Positions 48,681-59,687 of a stretch of 64,000 nt of DNA are shown piece after piece; the stretch's first letter is position 1; every line of letters starts with the position of its first letter. The translations under genes were made by a program, and so were the position numbers. The stretch is taken from NCBI RefSeq assembly GCF_000313135.1, contig NW_004457431.1, positions 432,598 through 496,597 of the forward strand, written 5' to 3'. Origin of the DNA: Acanthamoeba castellanii str. Neff. Its lineage: Eukaryota > Discosea > Longamoebia > Acanthamoebidae. Under the pieces are notes generated by a model that worked only from the letters and a program-made list of their open reading frames with translations, was not told the origin of the DNA and did not search any database.

Positions 48681-48687
48681 TATAAAA
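48681..48687 (+). promoter_or_regulatory. TATA box (TATAAAA)
   Basis: TATAAAAGG 73 bp upstream of the ATG at 48754. The intervening leader is CAC/ACC-repeat rich (CACCACCACCCACCACC), as in a short 5' UTR. This is the clearest core promoter in the window. Confidence 0.75.
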
Positions 48688-48753
48688 GGCCACCACCCGG
48701 ACAGTTCCACCACCACCACCCACCACCGACCACCACCACCAACAACACCACCA

Positions 48754-49179
48754 ATGGCCACCCAACTGCCCCTCACCGCCAGGAAGAGCCTCAAGGATGC
48801 CGAGCCCCAGAACGCCGAAGCCATCAAGAAGCTGGAGGCTGCCACCGGCACCACTGGCTGGACCTTCGAGGCCGACGGTGCGGCCATCCACGAGGCTCTG
48901 AAGAACGACGGCAATCTCATCGGCAGGGTCATCAACCAGACCCTGGCCGGCCTGGTGGACAACATCATCAAGCTGTGCAAGAAGGATGAGATGTACAAGG
49001 AGGCCTTCGTTGAAAAGATCACGGCCAAGAAGATCAAGTTCGTCGTCACCAGCGAGGGTCCTGCCTACTGCCCCGGCGAGACCTCCTTCCCCGAGGGAGT
49101 CCTCTTGGTGACCATCCACAACGAGAAGCCCTGGGTCAACGTCAACCAGACCGGCAACAAGATCGAGTCCCAACTCTAA
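48754..49179 (+). CDS. Small, probably abundant protein of unknown function (141 aa)
   Basis: A single intronless ORF: MATQLPLTARKSLKDAEPQN, IKKLEAATGTTGWTFEADGA, AIHEALKNDGNLIGRVINQT, DNIIKLCKKDEMYKEAFVEK, ITAKKIKFVVTSEGPAYCPG, LLVTIHNEKPWVNVNQTGNK, ending IESQL. No signal peptide or membrane segment. An N-terminal helical half is followed by a beta-rich half. Codons end almost always in C or G, with AAG, CTC, ATC and GTC strongly preferred, and a TATA box lies upstream, so high expression is likely. Family not recognised. A decayed inverted copy lies just upstream. Confidence 0.85.
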   Translation: MATQLPLTARKSLKDAEPQNAEAIKKLEAATGTTGWTFEADGAAIHEALKNDGNLIGRVINQTLAGLVDNIIKLCKKDEMYKEAFVEKITAKKIKFVVTSEGPAYCPGETSFPEGVLLVTIHNEKPWVNVNQTGNKIESQL

Positions 49180-49570
49180 GTCCGCCTTTCCCTTCTTGCC
49201 TTCAGCACAATGTGCAGCAGATTTTCAGGTGTTAAGTTCAAAATAGGCCAATAAATCCTGACACCCCTTTACCATGGGCCTCGTTGAGATCGCCACCGTA
49301 GTGAATATCCATGCCCACCATGTTCGTGGCCGACATCATCTGGTGCTTTGTCCCAGCGATGCTCCGTAAGATGCCACCGCGTATTTTGACTAATAATATT
49401 CGCTTTGTTCTTATTGGTCAAAGACTATGATAAAAGACAAACCTGGAAGCAGGCCTTGTTTTCTTTGTCTTTTTATCATTGCTGGCCACCATCACTACCA
49501 CTACCACCATCTGCACATGGAAAGACAAAACAGTTCCAAGACCGTTGACGCCGCCGCGTGCAGTCCTCTC

Positions 49571-50081
49571 CATGTAAATGATATTCTCAACGTCCACGTT
49601 GGTAGAACCATCCACTTTGTGATCGACCCTCCTGAAGGAACCAGGCTCCAAGCTCTCCGAGGTTTTCTTGACCAAGGACCTGAGCACGATGCCCGAATGG
49701 GCCACCATCACGTATGGAGAGTACTTCCTCGATTGCCATCCGTTGGCCTTCCATTACATCCTCAAGTACCTGCTGGGTGATGGATGCGAGTAGGACAGCG
49801 CCGGCACGCTGTACCATCGCATCAGGAATATGGCCGTCATGATGGGGCTCGATTCCCTCATCACAATCCTTGACAATATGCGCAAGGAGAAGGAGGCCGA
49901 GAGCGAACACCTGAGTGAGGAGGAGAAAAGGCAGAACTGTGCTGACATACGGTTGGATATGGAGCGACAACTCTTGACCATCTCTACCGGTTCAGAGGAC
50001 AAGGTGGTGGAATGGGTGGAGCAAATGTACATGAACCAGCGTGATATGGTAGATGCCTGGAACCGCGGCATGCGCGGATAG
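49571..50081 (+). pseudogene. Broken BTB/POZ T1 (KCTD-like) domain gene
   Basis: VNDILNVHVGRTIHFVIDP in one frame is continued in another by STLLKEPGSKLSEVFLTKDL, then ATITYGEYFLDCHPLAFHYI, LKYLLGDGCE and a TAG stop (49790-49792). The frame then reopens to DSAGTLYHRIRNMAVMMGLD and a coiled-coil-like end (DNMRKEKEAESEHLSEEEKR) finishing NRGMRG. The ILNVxVGGT, LxxEPGSxLxxxF and YFLDRxPxxFxxILxYLR signatures define the T1/KCTD BTB domain. One frameshift near 49625 and one stop break it. An intron might bridge the stop, but no good splice pair was seen. Confidence 0.6.
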
Positions 50082-51145
50082 TTTGTTTTGTCTGTTTTGT
50101 TTGTACTTTTTTTAATGACAACATATAACTACAGTGCACACACTCATGCGCACATAAAAAACCAGAGTCCAGTCTAGTAAAGTTTCTCTCTCATTGGGCT
50201 TTTTATTTTATTCTTCCTTGCCTGCATGAAGTCAAAGGAAGGGCAAGGCTGGTGAGCAATGGGAAGGCCTTGCTTTCACACTCAGTCTCGCCCTACCGTG
50301 GGGAAGAGCAAGGGTATCCCATCCTGGCGGTGGGAGAAACTGCGAAGGAGACCGCAGAGGGGCACAACAACACGCATGTTGCTCAACTTCTAACGAACAG
50401 GTTAACCGCCCAGCCAATCCTGTCGTGGCGCGCTCTTGCATTTGAGGGCGCAAACAAGAGCTCTTATGGCTATGGCGTCTTCCAGGCTGTACGGGAATTC
50501 GGTCCCACGACGCGACTTTGATTAATCGACAGACGGGTACCCTAAGAAGTCCGTTGCCTTGCCACCGCACCATCAACACCAAACGACAGCTACCGCCTGT
50601 CTTTCCATGCCCGAGCCGCCACTATCGTCGCCGTCTCGGCTTCCCCTAACGTACGCTCACGCCGTTGCTCCTCCACCATCCACTCTGACCCCTCACCGGC
50701 GCCAGTTGCCATCAGGCCAACTCACCGTGCGTTGTGTGCCACATGCCGCGTGTAGCTCAAAGAGGAATGCGACACAGCGTTCGATCAGCACCCACGGCGA
50801 AGGCAGCAAGGGCAGCGAACACAGAGAAGGCGATTAGGGCAACGCCTACGGCGAGGGCAACGAGGGCAGCGACCATGGCAAGGTCGACGGCGACGATTAG
50901 GGCAGCGCCCACAGCAAGGGCAGCGGGACAACCGTACTTCCCTCTCCTTTCTCAGTGCTGGCAGCATTTTCAAGATGACTTCTTTGCTTGACTTCATTGT
51001 TCAGATTCCGTCGCCACGTCGCTTTCTGCCACGTCAGGCTGACTGTGCCCAAACCGCGCCCTTGGGTTGGCCAAAAGTCGACAAGAATAAAATAAGACTC
51101 GGCAGAAGAAAAAAGGAGTAGAACACACAAAAAAAAAGATCACAT
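50082..51145. other. Intergenic region with a GC-rich tandem repeat
   Basis: No convincing gene. Poly-T/A tracts around 50085-50215, a repeat at 50794-50927, and an A-rich leader (ACACAAAAAAAAAGATCAC) just before the SET-domain gene. Confidence 0.4.
50794..50927. repeat. Imperfect tandem repeat, units of about 54-63 bp
   Basis: Two units beginning ACGGCGA(A/G)GGCA and ending ATTAGGGCA(A/G)CGCC, then a partial third beginning ACAGCAAGGGCAGCG. Built from a smaller GGGCAGCGA-type motif. Confidence 0.6.
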
Positions 51146-51934
51146 ATGGAGGAGGCGACCAAGCTGAAGCAGGTGCGCAAGGGGGCCACAACGCCGGTCC
51201 CCTTGCCGGTGAGCTACTGGCTCTACTTCAAGCGGGCCATCCTCGAACGCCCCGAAGTGCGTGAGCAGTTTGCGTCAGCACCGCTGGGGCCGGACCAGTT
51301 TCGGGCTCTCCTGAAGAAGGAGGCCAACCCGGCCAAATGGGGACCCTCCTTCTGCCGCACAGGGCGCGGCAGGTCCGACAGCACCGTGCGGCGCATGACG
51401 ACTGATATGCTGGCGGTCGTGTGGCGCTACTACGAAGCCCTCCTCCACCCGGATAGTCCGATCTACGTCGCTGAGAGCAAGCGTGCCGGCGGTCTGGGCT
51501 TGTTTGCCCGACGCACGTCCACGGTGGCGGTCGAGAGCGCCTTTGCTCCGGCTCATCTCTTCGGCATCTGCTTCGGCGTCACGGAGGAGCAGTTCAGCGA
51601 GCTCGAGTCAGTTGGTTATCCCTCGCTGTACTGGCACGAGCCCAGTATCCTGTACGGCCCGCTATCGCTCATCAACCACAAGTGCGGTTCGCTGCTGTGC
51701 TTCTCGTTCTCGCGCAAGATCGATCCCAGACAACGGCAGGCAGCGGGGAAAGCGGTCACACTCGAGGAGTTTGCGGGGCTATCGGCCGTCTACACACTAG
51801 CGATCCAGGAGGGTTGTCGCATCAAGGAGCACCAGGAGATCACCATCGATTACTTCAACACTGGTGGCGATGACGATGACAAGAAGGTCACCTTTTTTGG
51901 AGCCCCTTGTAGGTGCCGCACATGCAGCAAGTAA
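51146..51934 (+). CDS. SET-domain protein (putative lysine methyltransferase)
   Basis: Intronless ORF of 262 residues. The N-terminal 80 residues (LPVSYWLYFKRAILERPEVR, KKEANPAKWGPSF) are not recognised. SET features follow: IYVAESKRAGGLGLFARRTS (the GxG strand that opens SET), YGPLSLINHKCGSLLCFSFS in the position of RFxNHxC, EHQEITIDYFNTGG in the position of the ELTxDY catalytic strand, and a Cys-rich end APCRCRTCSK like the post-SET CxCxxxxC. The catalytic Tyr (DYF) is present; NHKC replaces the usual NHSC. Likely a protein-lysine methyltransferase, histone or otherwise. The lack of introns stands out here and may suggest retroposition or transfer. Confidence 0.72.
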   Translation: MEEATKLKQVRKGATTPVPLPVSYWLYFKRAILERPEVREQFASAPLGPDQFRALLKKEANPAKWGPSFCRTGRGRSDSTVRRMTTDMLAVVWRYYEALLHPDSPIYVAESKRAGGLGLFARRTSTVAVESAFAPAHLFGICFGVTEEQFSELESVGYPSLYWHEPSILYGPLSLINHKCGSLLCFSFSRKIDPRQRQAAGKAVTLEEFAGLSAVYTLAIQEGCRIKEHQEITIDYFNTGGDDDDKKVTFFGAPCRCRTCSK

Positions 51935-54275
51935 AAAACGCTTCCCAGGCTTGACGGCTGGGCCGCCTCCCGGTCGGTGGTAGGTGGTTGGTGCAAGTTG
52001 TAGGTACCACTTGGAGAGCAACCTGCGGTACCCCACCCACACCAACCCATCATCTTCACCCCCCCCCCCAGTGGCCTGACGGCCAACTCCAAAATTGGGA
52101 GGGATCCCCTCTGGGGATGGTGGGTGTGTGTGGTGGGTGTGCTAGGCCCTAGTTGATAGTGACATCGATGTCTTAGGCTCAAGAGGCTCCATGCCGATGG
52201 TCTCTCCAGCTTTGGTCCTTTGGATTGCCTCTGGGCCTCACTTGGGGAAGCTCATCCTCTTCCTCTTCCTCTAGCTCTTGCACACAACACACAACACACA
52301 ACACATGACACACAACACACAACACACGACACACGACCTGACCAATGACCAACGACACGACATGACACCACACGACACACACTCTCATATATTGTTCATC
52401 GATGACCACTTCGCAGTGGGCCTCATGCAAAGCTAAAGTGTGCGTACATCAAAAACCCTACTAGGACCACGGATTGTATGGAGCTAACGGCGAAGGTGAC
52501 GTGGTTGCCGCGTAGGACGAACAGCGCAGGCAGTTGAAGCTCTTTGAGACCTTGGGTGCTGTCTGCGACTGATGGTGGCGGTGGAATACAAACATGCCGT
52601 TCAAGAATAGGGGCTTGTTGCGAGCGCTCAGACGGCGACAACCGACGAGCCATAGATATTGAGAGAGCTCATGAGAAGGATTGCGTTGCCTTTTGGGAAG
52701 CGTACGTGTTGAGGCAACAGACCCTGCAGATGGATGGATTTCTTCTGATTATTTTGTCGTCGCAGGCCAGTAAAAGACCACGGTGTACCACTGTTCCAGT
52801 GGCGTTGGCTCACGTGGCAACCAGTCTTTGGACCCATAGGAGGAGTAGGCACATTCTCACATATATCCACGTGGCGCGTGGCCAACAAACGAGTCCGTGT
52901 GGCATGTCCATGCAATGTGAGCGGTGGGAATTAAGGGTCTAGAAAAGGCATCTCCAGTGAAAAAAAAGTCATCGTCACCCTTTGCAATTGGGCCACGGGC
53001 GAGGAACCGCTAGGCGAGGCCTGCGCCGGGATGGAGTTGTGTGGTGTTGTGTGGCAGTGTGTGTGGTGTGTTGGACTGGCTGACGCCAAAGTGTGAGAGC
53101 ATGTTGCAAGCGAGCGCACGCCGACACCAACCAGCGACGATGGAGACGAGAGCGTGACTCGACTCGGCGCCGTCGGAGACTCGCGCGCGAACCCAAACGC
53201 CCACTGCGTTGGATACGGCGGCGGCCTACACGCGCGGTTGCCAACAGGTGGCCACGCTCTTGATCTCATACTTTGAATAGTTACCTGTTGTGAATGTCGA
53301 CATCAATATGGCCAACGCCCCTGCTGTCCATATTGGCGCACGCCGCTGTGCCACGTTGGCGTACGCTGTTGGCGTTTGGCGCTCGTTGATAAAGCTGGTG
53401 CGCGCCGCTGTTGATGATGGCGTCGATGTTTGGCGCACGCCACCGGCGTTGCAAGGCCAGACTGCTGGCGATGTTGACGTCAGCTCGAGCGCGTTATGAC
53501 TCATCGCTGGGCTGCGCTACCAGCGTGAACTCCACCTCGGCCCCGCAAATCGGCCTCCCCGCCAGTCCAAAGCTCGACCTCAACCTTGACCTGGGTTGGC
53601 GACTCGACCACGTTGGCTACTTGAACCCGACCTTGACGGGAAAAAACTCGCTGGGTTCCTCAACCCAACTTCGGCCCGCCAACTCAAGCAAAACAGCGTG
53701 GCGCAAGGCGGGCACGCTCATCTGGCCTGGACACGCCGAGGAATCATCTCGCTGCGCTGCCGAGTTTGTCCCGAGCCTGCGGGGGTCATGGCGTCTCGCC
53801 AGGCTGCGCTGCTGGTTCTCGCCGCCAGACCTAAAAACGCCGACAACGCTTGGCCGTCGCGCCGCGCCGTCGTGTAGGCATGGACACGCCGTCGTGTTGT
53901 GACAGCGAGTTGCTGCGCTGCCGAACCGCGATGTCACTCAGGCAAGGACGGGCACACCCGGGTGTCGCTTCGCCGTGTGCTGACGGGGCTTGTCCGCGCG
54001 GGTATGAACGCCCCAACGAAACTCGCAGAGACCCAACTGCTTCGAGGACGGCCACTCGCCTTGGTAGCATCCACCGTCGGATTGGATGCGCGTGCCGATA
54101 CCGGGCCTTTCATTTAATGTTACAGTGTCGCCAGGAGAATTGGATCAAGTTACGTCCGAAAAAGGAAAGCGATAAGCGGAAGAGCTACAACCAAGGAAGG
54201 CTGATAAAATGCGCACCGCATGCCCATTCATTCTCACACACGCCTCTCGCCTTGTGTCAACGTACACACCCTACT
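51935..54275. other. Long gene-poor region
   Basis: No supported gene. A C9 run lies near 52060. Two ORFs near 52430-52940 (minus strand QLPALFVLRGNHVTFAVSSI; plus strand RAHEKDCVAFWEAYVLRQQT) look mildly protein-like but lack partners. 53290-53480 holds several short GTTGGCG/GGCGCACGCC repeats. Confidence 0.4.
52275..52385. repeat. (ACACA)n/(CACGA)n tract
   Basis: ACACAACACACAACACA passing into ACACGACACACGAC and ACGACATGACACC. Same style as the intronic repeat at 15617. Confidence 0.75.
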
Positions 54276-57200
54276 CTACCACAATGGTGGACTTCGAGGC
54301 TGGGCTTTGCTTGCTTGGCTGAGCATGTTTACCTGCAACTGTGGATGCACCATTGCCTTGAACAAGATCAAGGATCTCCCTTGGGAACAGTGCCTCTGAA
54401 CAACAAGAGACCATGAGCGACACTTGCCACAAAGGGATGCTCCTGAGGGTGCAGGTGTACCAGTGGTGGTTTTCAGGGCTGACATGCATTGGCTACTGGG
54501 TGTATCAAGAAGCTGGAACGACAGCTGCTGGAAAGCTGATGATGGCGAAGAAGAAGGGGATTAGGATGGGACACTGGTATCAACAACTCCAGAGAAGAGA
54601 CGTACCTTTGGGTCCATTAGCAAGGCCTCTGAAGGTAGAGGTGGACACAGAAGCACCGCTTGGACAGGTGTCTCCTATCAGCTGACTGTCAATCAAGAAG
54701 CTGTCAAAAATGTAGAGGCACGTGGTGAGCTCGGTTCTTGTCTAAGCACGAGGCTGTTGAGGGACGATGGCAGTCAGGCCACGCACTTGATGAGAGAGGT
54801 GTCGCTGTTACTGTTGATTACAGGCCTCGCCAGCACGGGAGCCAGGGCGCCACTCAAGAACACTCTTCCGCCAGTCATGACTGTGTGCTCACGCAGCACC
54901 TCACGCGTCTGCATGAACACACGATAACTTTTGTTAAATAAAAGGTTGATGGAGGGGGAGGAAGTAGATGGTTTACCATCTCAGGTATAGTCTGCAGAGA
55001 TCCAACGACGCCGTTGTTGCTGGAGAGGACGAAGACGATTGGGTGAGAAGAGATCCACCAGAGATCCTCCACAGTCAGGGGAGTCGCCACCGCCTCCTGC
55101 ACTGTCGAGTTGAAGCCCAGCGCAAGGAGGGCTGAAGCGTATAGGCCTTGTGTAAGTCGTTAGGGTTATTAATGGAGTTGCCAATGGCGATGATGCAAGG
55201 CATGTTAGGAATGTGGGTTGAGCATAGTTTTCAGGCAGAGACTCTTTTGCGAGTTGGGACAGAGAAGGAGAGCATGTGAACCTGAGTTGACTCCAACGGC
55301 CAAGCTGTCAAATGTTACATTGATCTGAGCGGTAGCCCTGGGAGCTAGTGTGATGGAGGTGGGCGCAAAGGAGATCCTGCATTTTGCCCCAGTCATCAGC
55401 GCAACTCACAATGGAATCCAGTCTAACTCACAACACCCAGGAAAGCATAGCATACCCAGTAACTGGAGTGGAATAAATGGCAGCAGAATTGAGGCCGGTG
55501 AAAACTGAAGCGATAGTGTACGTCTCCAATGTGTTCACTACACTGAATACAACCACTTGGATTGTTTTCTGGGTGACCAGGGCGCATGAGGTTAGCTCTC
55601 TGATCCGCAGGATTAATCATCGTGTCACGATCACGATAGTTGCAGCGCTTACCTGTTGACCCTTGGTCAGGTAGCTGAATGACAGGGAAGGTGGATCCAG
55701 GAGCGCGCCAGGATTGATAGCGCCTGCAAGGTTGAGACCTGCTCCCATCTCTGAGGAGCTGGCATGGTCAGTTCTGCACTCTTGGCCTGTCCACCAGACG
55801 TGACGACGTACCAAGAGGCTGAGCACCTATGCCCATAGAGTTGGAGATCACGCCCTTCCACTTGGCTGATCCCATGAAGGCGGCCTTGACCTGCTTCAGA
55901 GTCCATCCGGGCCAGATCTGCTTCATCAGTGCTGCAGCACCAGCCACCACCAGTGTGGCAAACTGTCCAGTGTAGGAGATCAGCAGAACAGTTAAACATG
56001 GAAGTGAACAGGAACAGTGGGAGGGGGTGGGTACTGAGGTACCGCTTTGGACACTGAACTCGATGCTTGCAAGGGCAAGCGTGGGTCCATAGCCCTGCGC
56101 CAAAATGTCCACGCCTGGCGCAGTAATGTCCAGCTTGAGGGTGCGCAACACTGATGGGCCTCTGTTCTCAATCACACAAGCAACAGATAAATAAACCCAA
56201 CATTGGCCCATGAAGTTGTCACAAGAGCCCACCTGCAGCTTGTGTTTGCCACCATGTAGGCCTGGGCATCCACAACCATTCCCAAGTCAGTGTCCAGATA
56301 GGAAGCCTTGGACATGGCGCCCACAGTGATGTAGGCATCGCTCACATGGATTGAAGTAAGACAAGAAGGGACCTTCATTACCAGCAGCCTGAAGGGTGTA
56401 GTTTAATGGGTCCTTATCAACTACAGGACGCCTAGCAGTGCCAACAATAGTGGTGGGTGATGCCTACCATGGCAATGAACATTCCCACATGGACAAGGTT
56501 GACCAGCGCCCAGTTGGTGGGGCTGTATGCACACAGATAGACCAGGCCAGGTCCACATGGTCAGCACTGAAACTTTGAAGGTGACAGTTCAGTTAGCTTC
56601 GCACCTGAAAGGCCCATCATTGTTGTTGTAAGCAGGCCATGCCCAAGAGTTAATGGCAACATTGGCTCCATTGCTGAGGGCAGCCTCCAGAGCCGATGGA
56701 TGATGGGGATCTCCTGTAGTTGCAACAACGTAGGAGGGTGGCCTTTATCAGATCTCGTCATGGTGACTCAAAGCACAACAACCATTACTGGATTCCAAGC
56801 AGATGACAAGGTGTCCTTACTGAGAAGGAGATGCGGTAATTCATGATCCAGGCCTGAGGAGCAATGCCATGAATCAGCCTGGTGAAGGTGCCTGAGTGGC
56901 ATTCACCTCTACACCGCCCGTGATGGACGCTGAGAAAGTACCTAAGGGTGAACAATTTGCCATTTACAATCATGGATGTGAGCTCCTAACGTCTCATTGG
57001 GTTATAACGACGCCAATGGCGATTGCCTGGAGCAACTGTGTACTGTGAGCGTTTGGGTCATCAATGCTGGGGTTGGATGGAAACCCAGGTGTCGTCAAGA
57101 AGGCCTTGGACACTATCACCTTGCCATTGCAGTTGGTCACATCACCCTTTTTGGCGTCTGTCCAGCCTGGTGGATAAGAGAACCTACATAGCCAATAACT

Positions 57201-58492
57201 CGCGGTTAAGTCTCATGCTTACATGGTAGGAAAAAATGACCGCGGCGTCTTGATCTGGCTGAATAAGTTGGTACCCTGTGCCATTGAACATCAGCGCTGC
57301 TGCATACACTCCGTTGTCCACTGAAGCAATCCCACCCAAGTCAGTGTTGAACAACACCAACGTGAGTCCAACTTTGATTTACCTTGATTCCTTTGCTGGC
57401 CATCGATATATTCCCAATGCTAGCAGCAGAATAAGCAGCATTCAGGTTGATTGCCTCACCACTTGAGAAGAGCTTGGGGACTACGCGTCTCTCCTGAGAG
57501 ACTGAATTGTGTTTGTGTTGATGGTGAGTCACTACATGCCACAACTTGCGAAGACTTTGAGATGGGTAGGAAGAAAAATTGTGTTCCTTCCAGTCGAATC
57601 CTGGGTTTTTGAAGGGCCCGGCACGTGCTTGGGAATTTGTAGGGCATTTTTCCAGGCGTAGCGTTTTATTTTAGGAAGACGCGGTAGTACCCTCCCCAAG
57701 GTTACAGCTTATTATTATTCCCAGTAACTTGGCCAGCAAATTCAGAAAAAATAGATCATGAGATAGCATATAAACAAGAAGATTTACTGCCAACAACCCA
57801 AACGAAATTTCAAACCTGAGGAATGAAACAGCAAAGAAATGGAAGACTCCTGTACCACTGCGGACGTGTGGAAGGTTCCTCACCAGCTGAATGACCCTCT
57901 CTGGTTGGTCAAGGTACTGCTTGGGGACACGCAAAGCCAGGCCATGCAAGGCGATGGTGAAAATGGCCTCAATCTACTGGCCGGCGTGGTCATACGTCCA
58001 AGCCACGTACTGCCTGGTGCCCTCTGACCAGCACCAACAATGAGAACTATAGTGAGGAGTCCAAGAACCACACTGGTTGCCAAGCAGATTAAATGGGCTT
58101 GGACACTGGGAGGACAAGTACCAGTGTCACGTTCCTCTTTAGAGAGGCCAAGGGCGTCGCCAAGATGACTCAAGAAATTTGTTCTCTGTCTCCAACTTGT
58201 CCAGGTGCTTCCTGGCCTTGACATTACTGGCAACAAGCTGGGAGTACCTGTCGGTGGCGTGGTGCTCAATACCCGCCACTTCGTCGTTCAGCAAATCTCT
58301 CTTGAGCTGCTGTTCCTTGAGCAGACCAGGTCTGAAGAGGTGCGCCATTGACTTGGACTCGAATTCAACGATCACATGGCCATGGATGAACTTATCCACA
58401 ATGGTGCTGGAGGAGGTGGAGGCAGCAGAGAAGGAGCCGACCGTTATGGCCATGGCCATGAGAAGCCAAAGCGCGGTACTGGAAATGCGCAT
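54276..58492 (-). CDS. Subtilisin-like serine protease (S8), secreted, divergent active-site flanks
   Basis: Signal peptide (RISSTALWLLMAMAITVGSF) and an I9-like prodomain (FIHGHVIVEFESKSMAHLF, LVASNVKARKHLDKLETENK, IALHGLALRVPKQYLDQPER) open the gene. The catalytic domain, assembled over many short exons, has Asp in ASVDNGVYAAALMFNGTGYQ, CNGKVIVSKAFLTTPGFPSN, His in DPNAHSTFTRLIHGIAPQAW (intron after CAC A), ALSNGANVAINSWAWPAYNN, AYITVGAMSKASYLDTDLGM, LDITAPGVDILAQGYGP and Ser in SGTS joined to FATLVVAGAAALMKQ. An Fn3-like end follows (RISFAPTSITLAPRATAQIN). The triad is present, but flanks are unusual: DNG for DTG, AHST for GHGT. The exons near 57300-57650 and the 3' end at 54276 are uncertain, so it could also be a decaying gene. 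Confidence 0.6.
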
Positions 58493-59181
58493 CACCAACC
58501 TGTCCAACAGTATGGTCTGGTGCTAGGTTGTGTTGGTTGGTTGGTGGTGAGGAGGTGAATATACTTGGGTCCAGGGCAGCCTTTTGTTCGCGCCTGGACC
58601 TTGAAGGCTTTACTGTGAGTGGCTCGGCGTACACCAACCAGCTTGCTTCAACTCGGAGTTGACAAGACACGTGTACAATTTTGACCAAGATCTGCATTTA
58701 CAAGAGTCACTGACGTTGTTGAGAACATCTGATTCCCAGCCATGTGATGGTAGTTAACTTTACTTTGGCCAGTCTCCAGGAGGTGAAGCGCAACAACCGC
58801 TTTCCTTGTATTCCTCTCTTGCCCCATGAACCAACCACCCCAGCAGTTCATCTACCTGGACCAACACCAAGCCAGGGACGAAGTAGAAGCATGGTACTGC
58901 ACCTCCTGGCAGCCTGAACTCAACCACTAAGTAACGTCAGTCAGGCTCCTGAAAACCCTGCTGCCCTCTCCAGGCGGACTCGTGCCCAGAGAGAGGTTGT
59001 ACAGGCTCTACCAGGTGTTCTGTATGAGCTGTGGGTTGGAGAGCACCACAGTGTTGGGCTTCGGCCGCCACCACCACCACCCCTTACCCTAACACACTGA
59101 AAAAATGTTGTTGATGATCAAGAAGCTTGAACCAACATCTCTGTCGCCCGCAGTCATGGTCTCATCAAGAGCAAGGCCTGT
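58493..59181. other. Intergenic region; possible 5' exon of the histone-like gene
   Basis: No supported gene. TCGCCCGCAG at 59145-59154 is a good splice acceptor leading into HGLIKSKACMSNVRAKCSPW, so the next gene may begin upstream, but the matching exon was not found. A CCACCACCACCACC run lies near 59070. Confidence 0.4.
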
Positions 59182-59544
59182 ATGAGCAATGTGCGTGCCA
59201 AGTGCTCCCCCTGGATGGCTGGTGCCCTCCAGTACCTCGCGTGGAGGCTCGTCAATGGTGGCATTGAGTTGTGCATCAAGCGCAAGACCAGGAGGGTCAA
59301 GGACAAGAATGGCAACTCCAAGCTGCAGAAGCCCACCCGCGGCCATGTGCGCCCCATTGACATTGCCCAGTTCATCAGCTTGGAGCCTGACCTGGCTGGC
59401 GTGTTCCATGACGCCATGTTTGCCGCTGGCTTCCAGACCAACGTGAACACCATCGTCAACAAGAAGAAGGCCGCCAACAGGCTCCAGGAGAAGGCCATCC
59501 ACAAGGCCATGATCCTCTCCAAGGACATGTCCAACGAGTGTTAA
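59182..59544 (+). CDS. Divergent histone H2A-like protein (N terminus unresolved)
   Basis: The open frame gives SNVRAKCSPWMAGALQYLAW, RLVNGGIELCIKRKTRRVKD, GHVRPIDIAQFISLEPDLAG and AGFQTNVNTIVNKKKAANRL, ending SKDMSNEC. This follows H2A helix 2 (APVYLAAVLEYL), the RKTRI strand, the HLQLAIxxDxEL helix and the GGVLPNI...KK tail. An insert of about 14 residues (KDKNGNSKLQKPTRG region) sits before the HVRP segment. The H2A N-terminal tail and first helix (AGLxFPVGR) are not in this frame and may be upstream of an acceptor at 59154. Codon use is strongly biased, as in expressed genes. It could be a variant H2A or another histone-fold protein. Confidence 0.5.
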   Translation: MSNVRAKCSPWMAGALQYLAWRLVNGGIELCIKRKTRRVKDKNGNSKLQKPTRGHVRPIDIAQFISLEPDLAGVFHDAMFAAGFQTNVNTIVNKKKAANRLQEKAIHKAMILSKDMSNEC

Positions 59545-59687
59545 GATCGGTCTGTAAAGGATTTATCAGCGCCATAAATTTCATTGAAATATCGATTTTC
59601 AGTTACAAATAGGCAAGGTTGTTGTTTGCTCATACACACCATAACAATGGCAATACGACACAGCACAGCACAGCAGACCATCTCAAG

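Noticed and set aside
50785..50997. Cys/Arg-rich minus ORF resembling a zinc-binding peptide
   Set aside because: It is the antisense of the tandem repeat at 50794-50927.
53290..54416. Several plus-strand ORFs in the gene-poor block
   Set aside because: Short repeats and no splice partners or motifs; open frames expected by chance at this composition.
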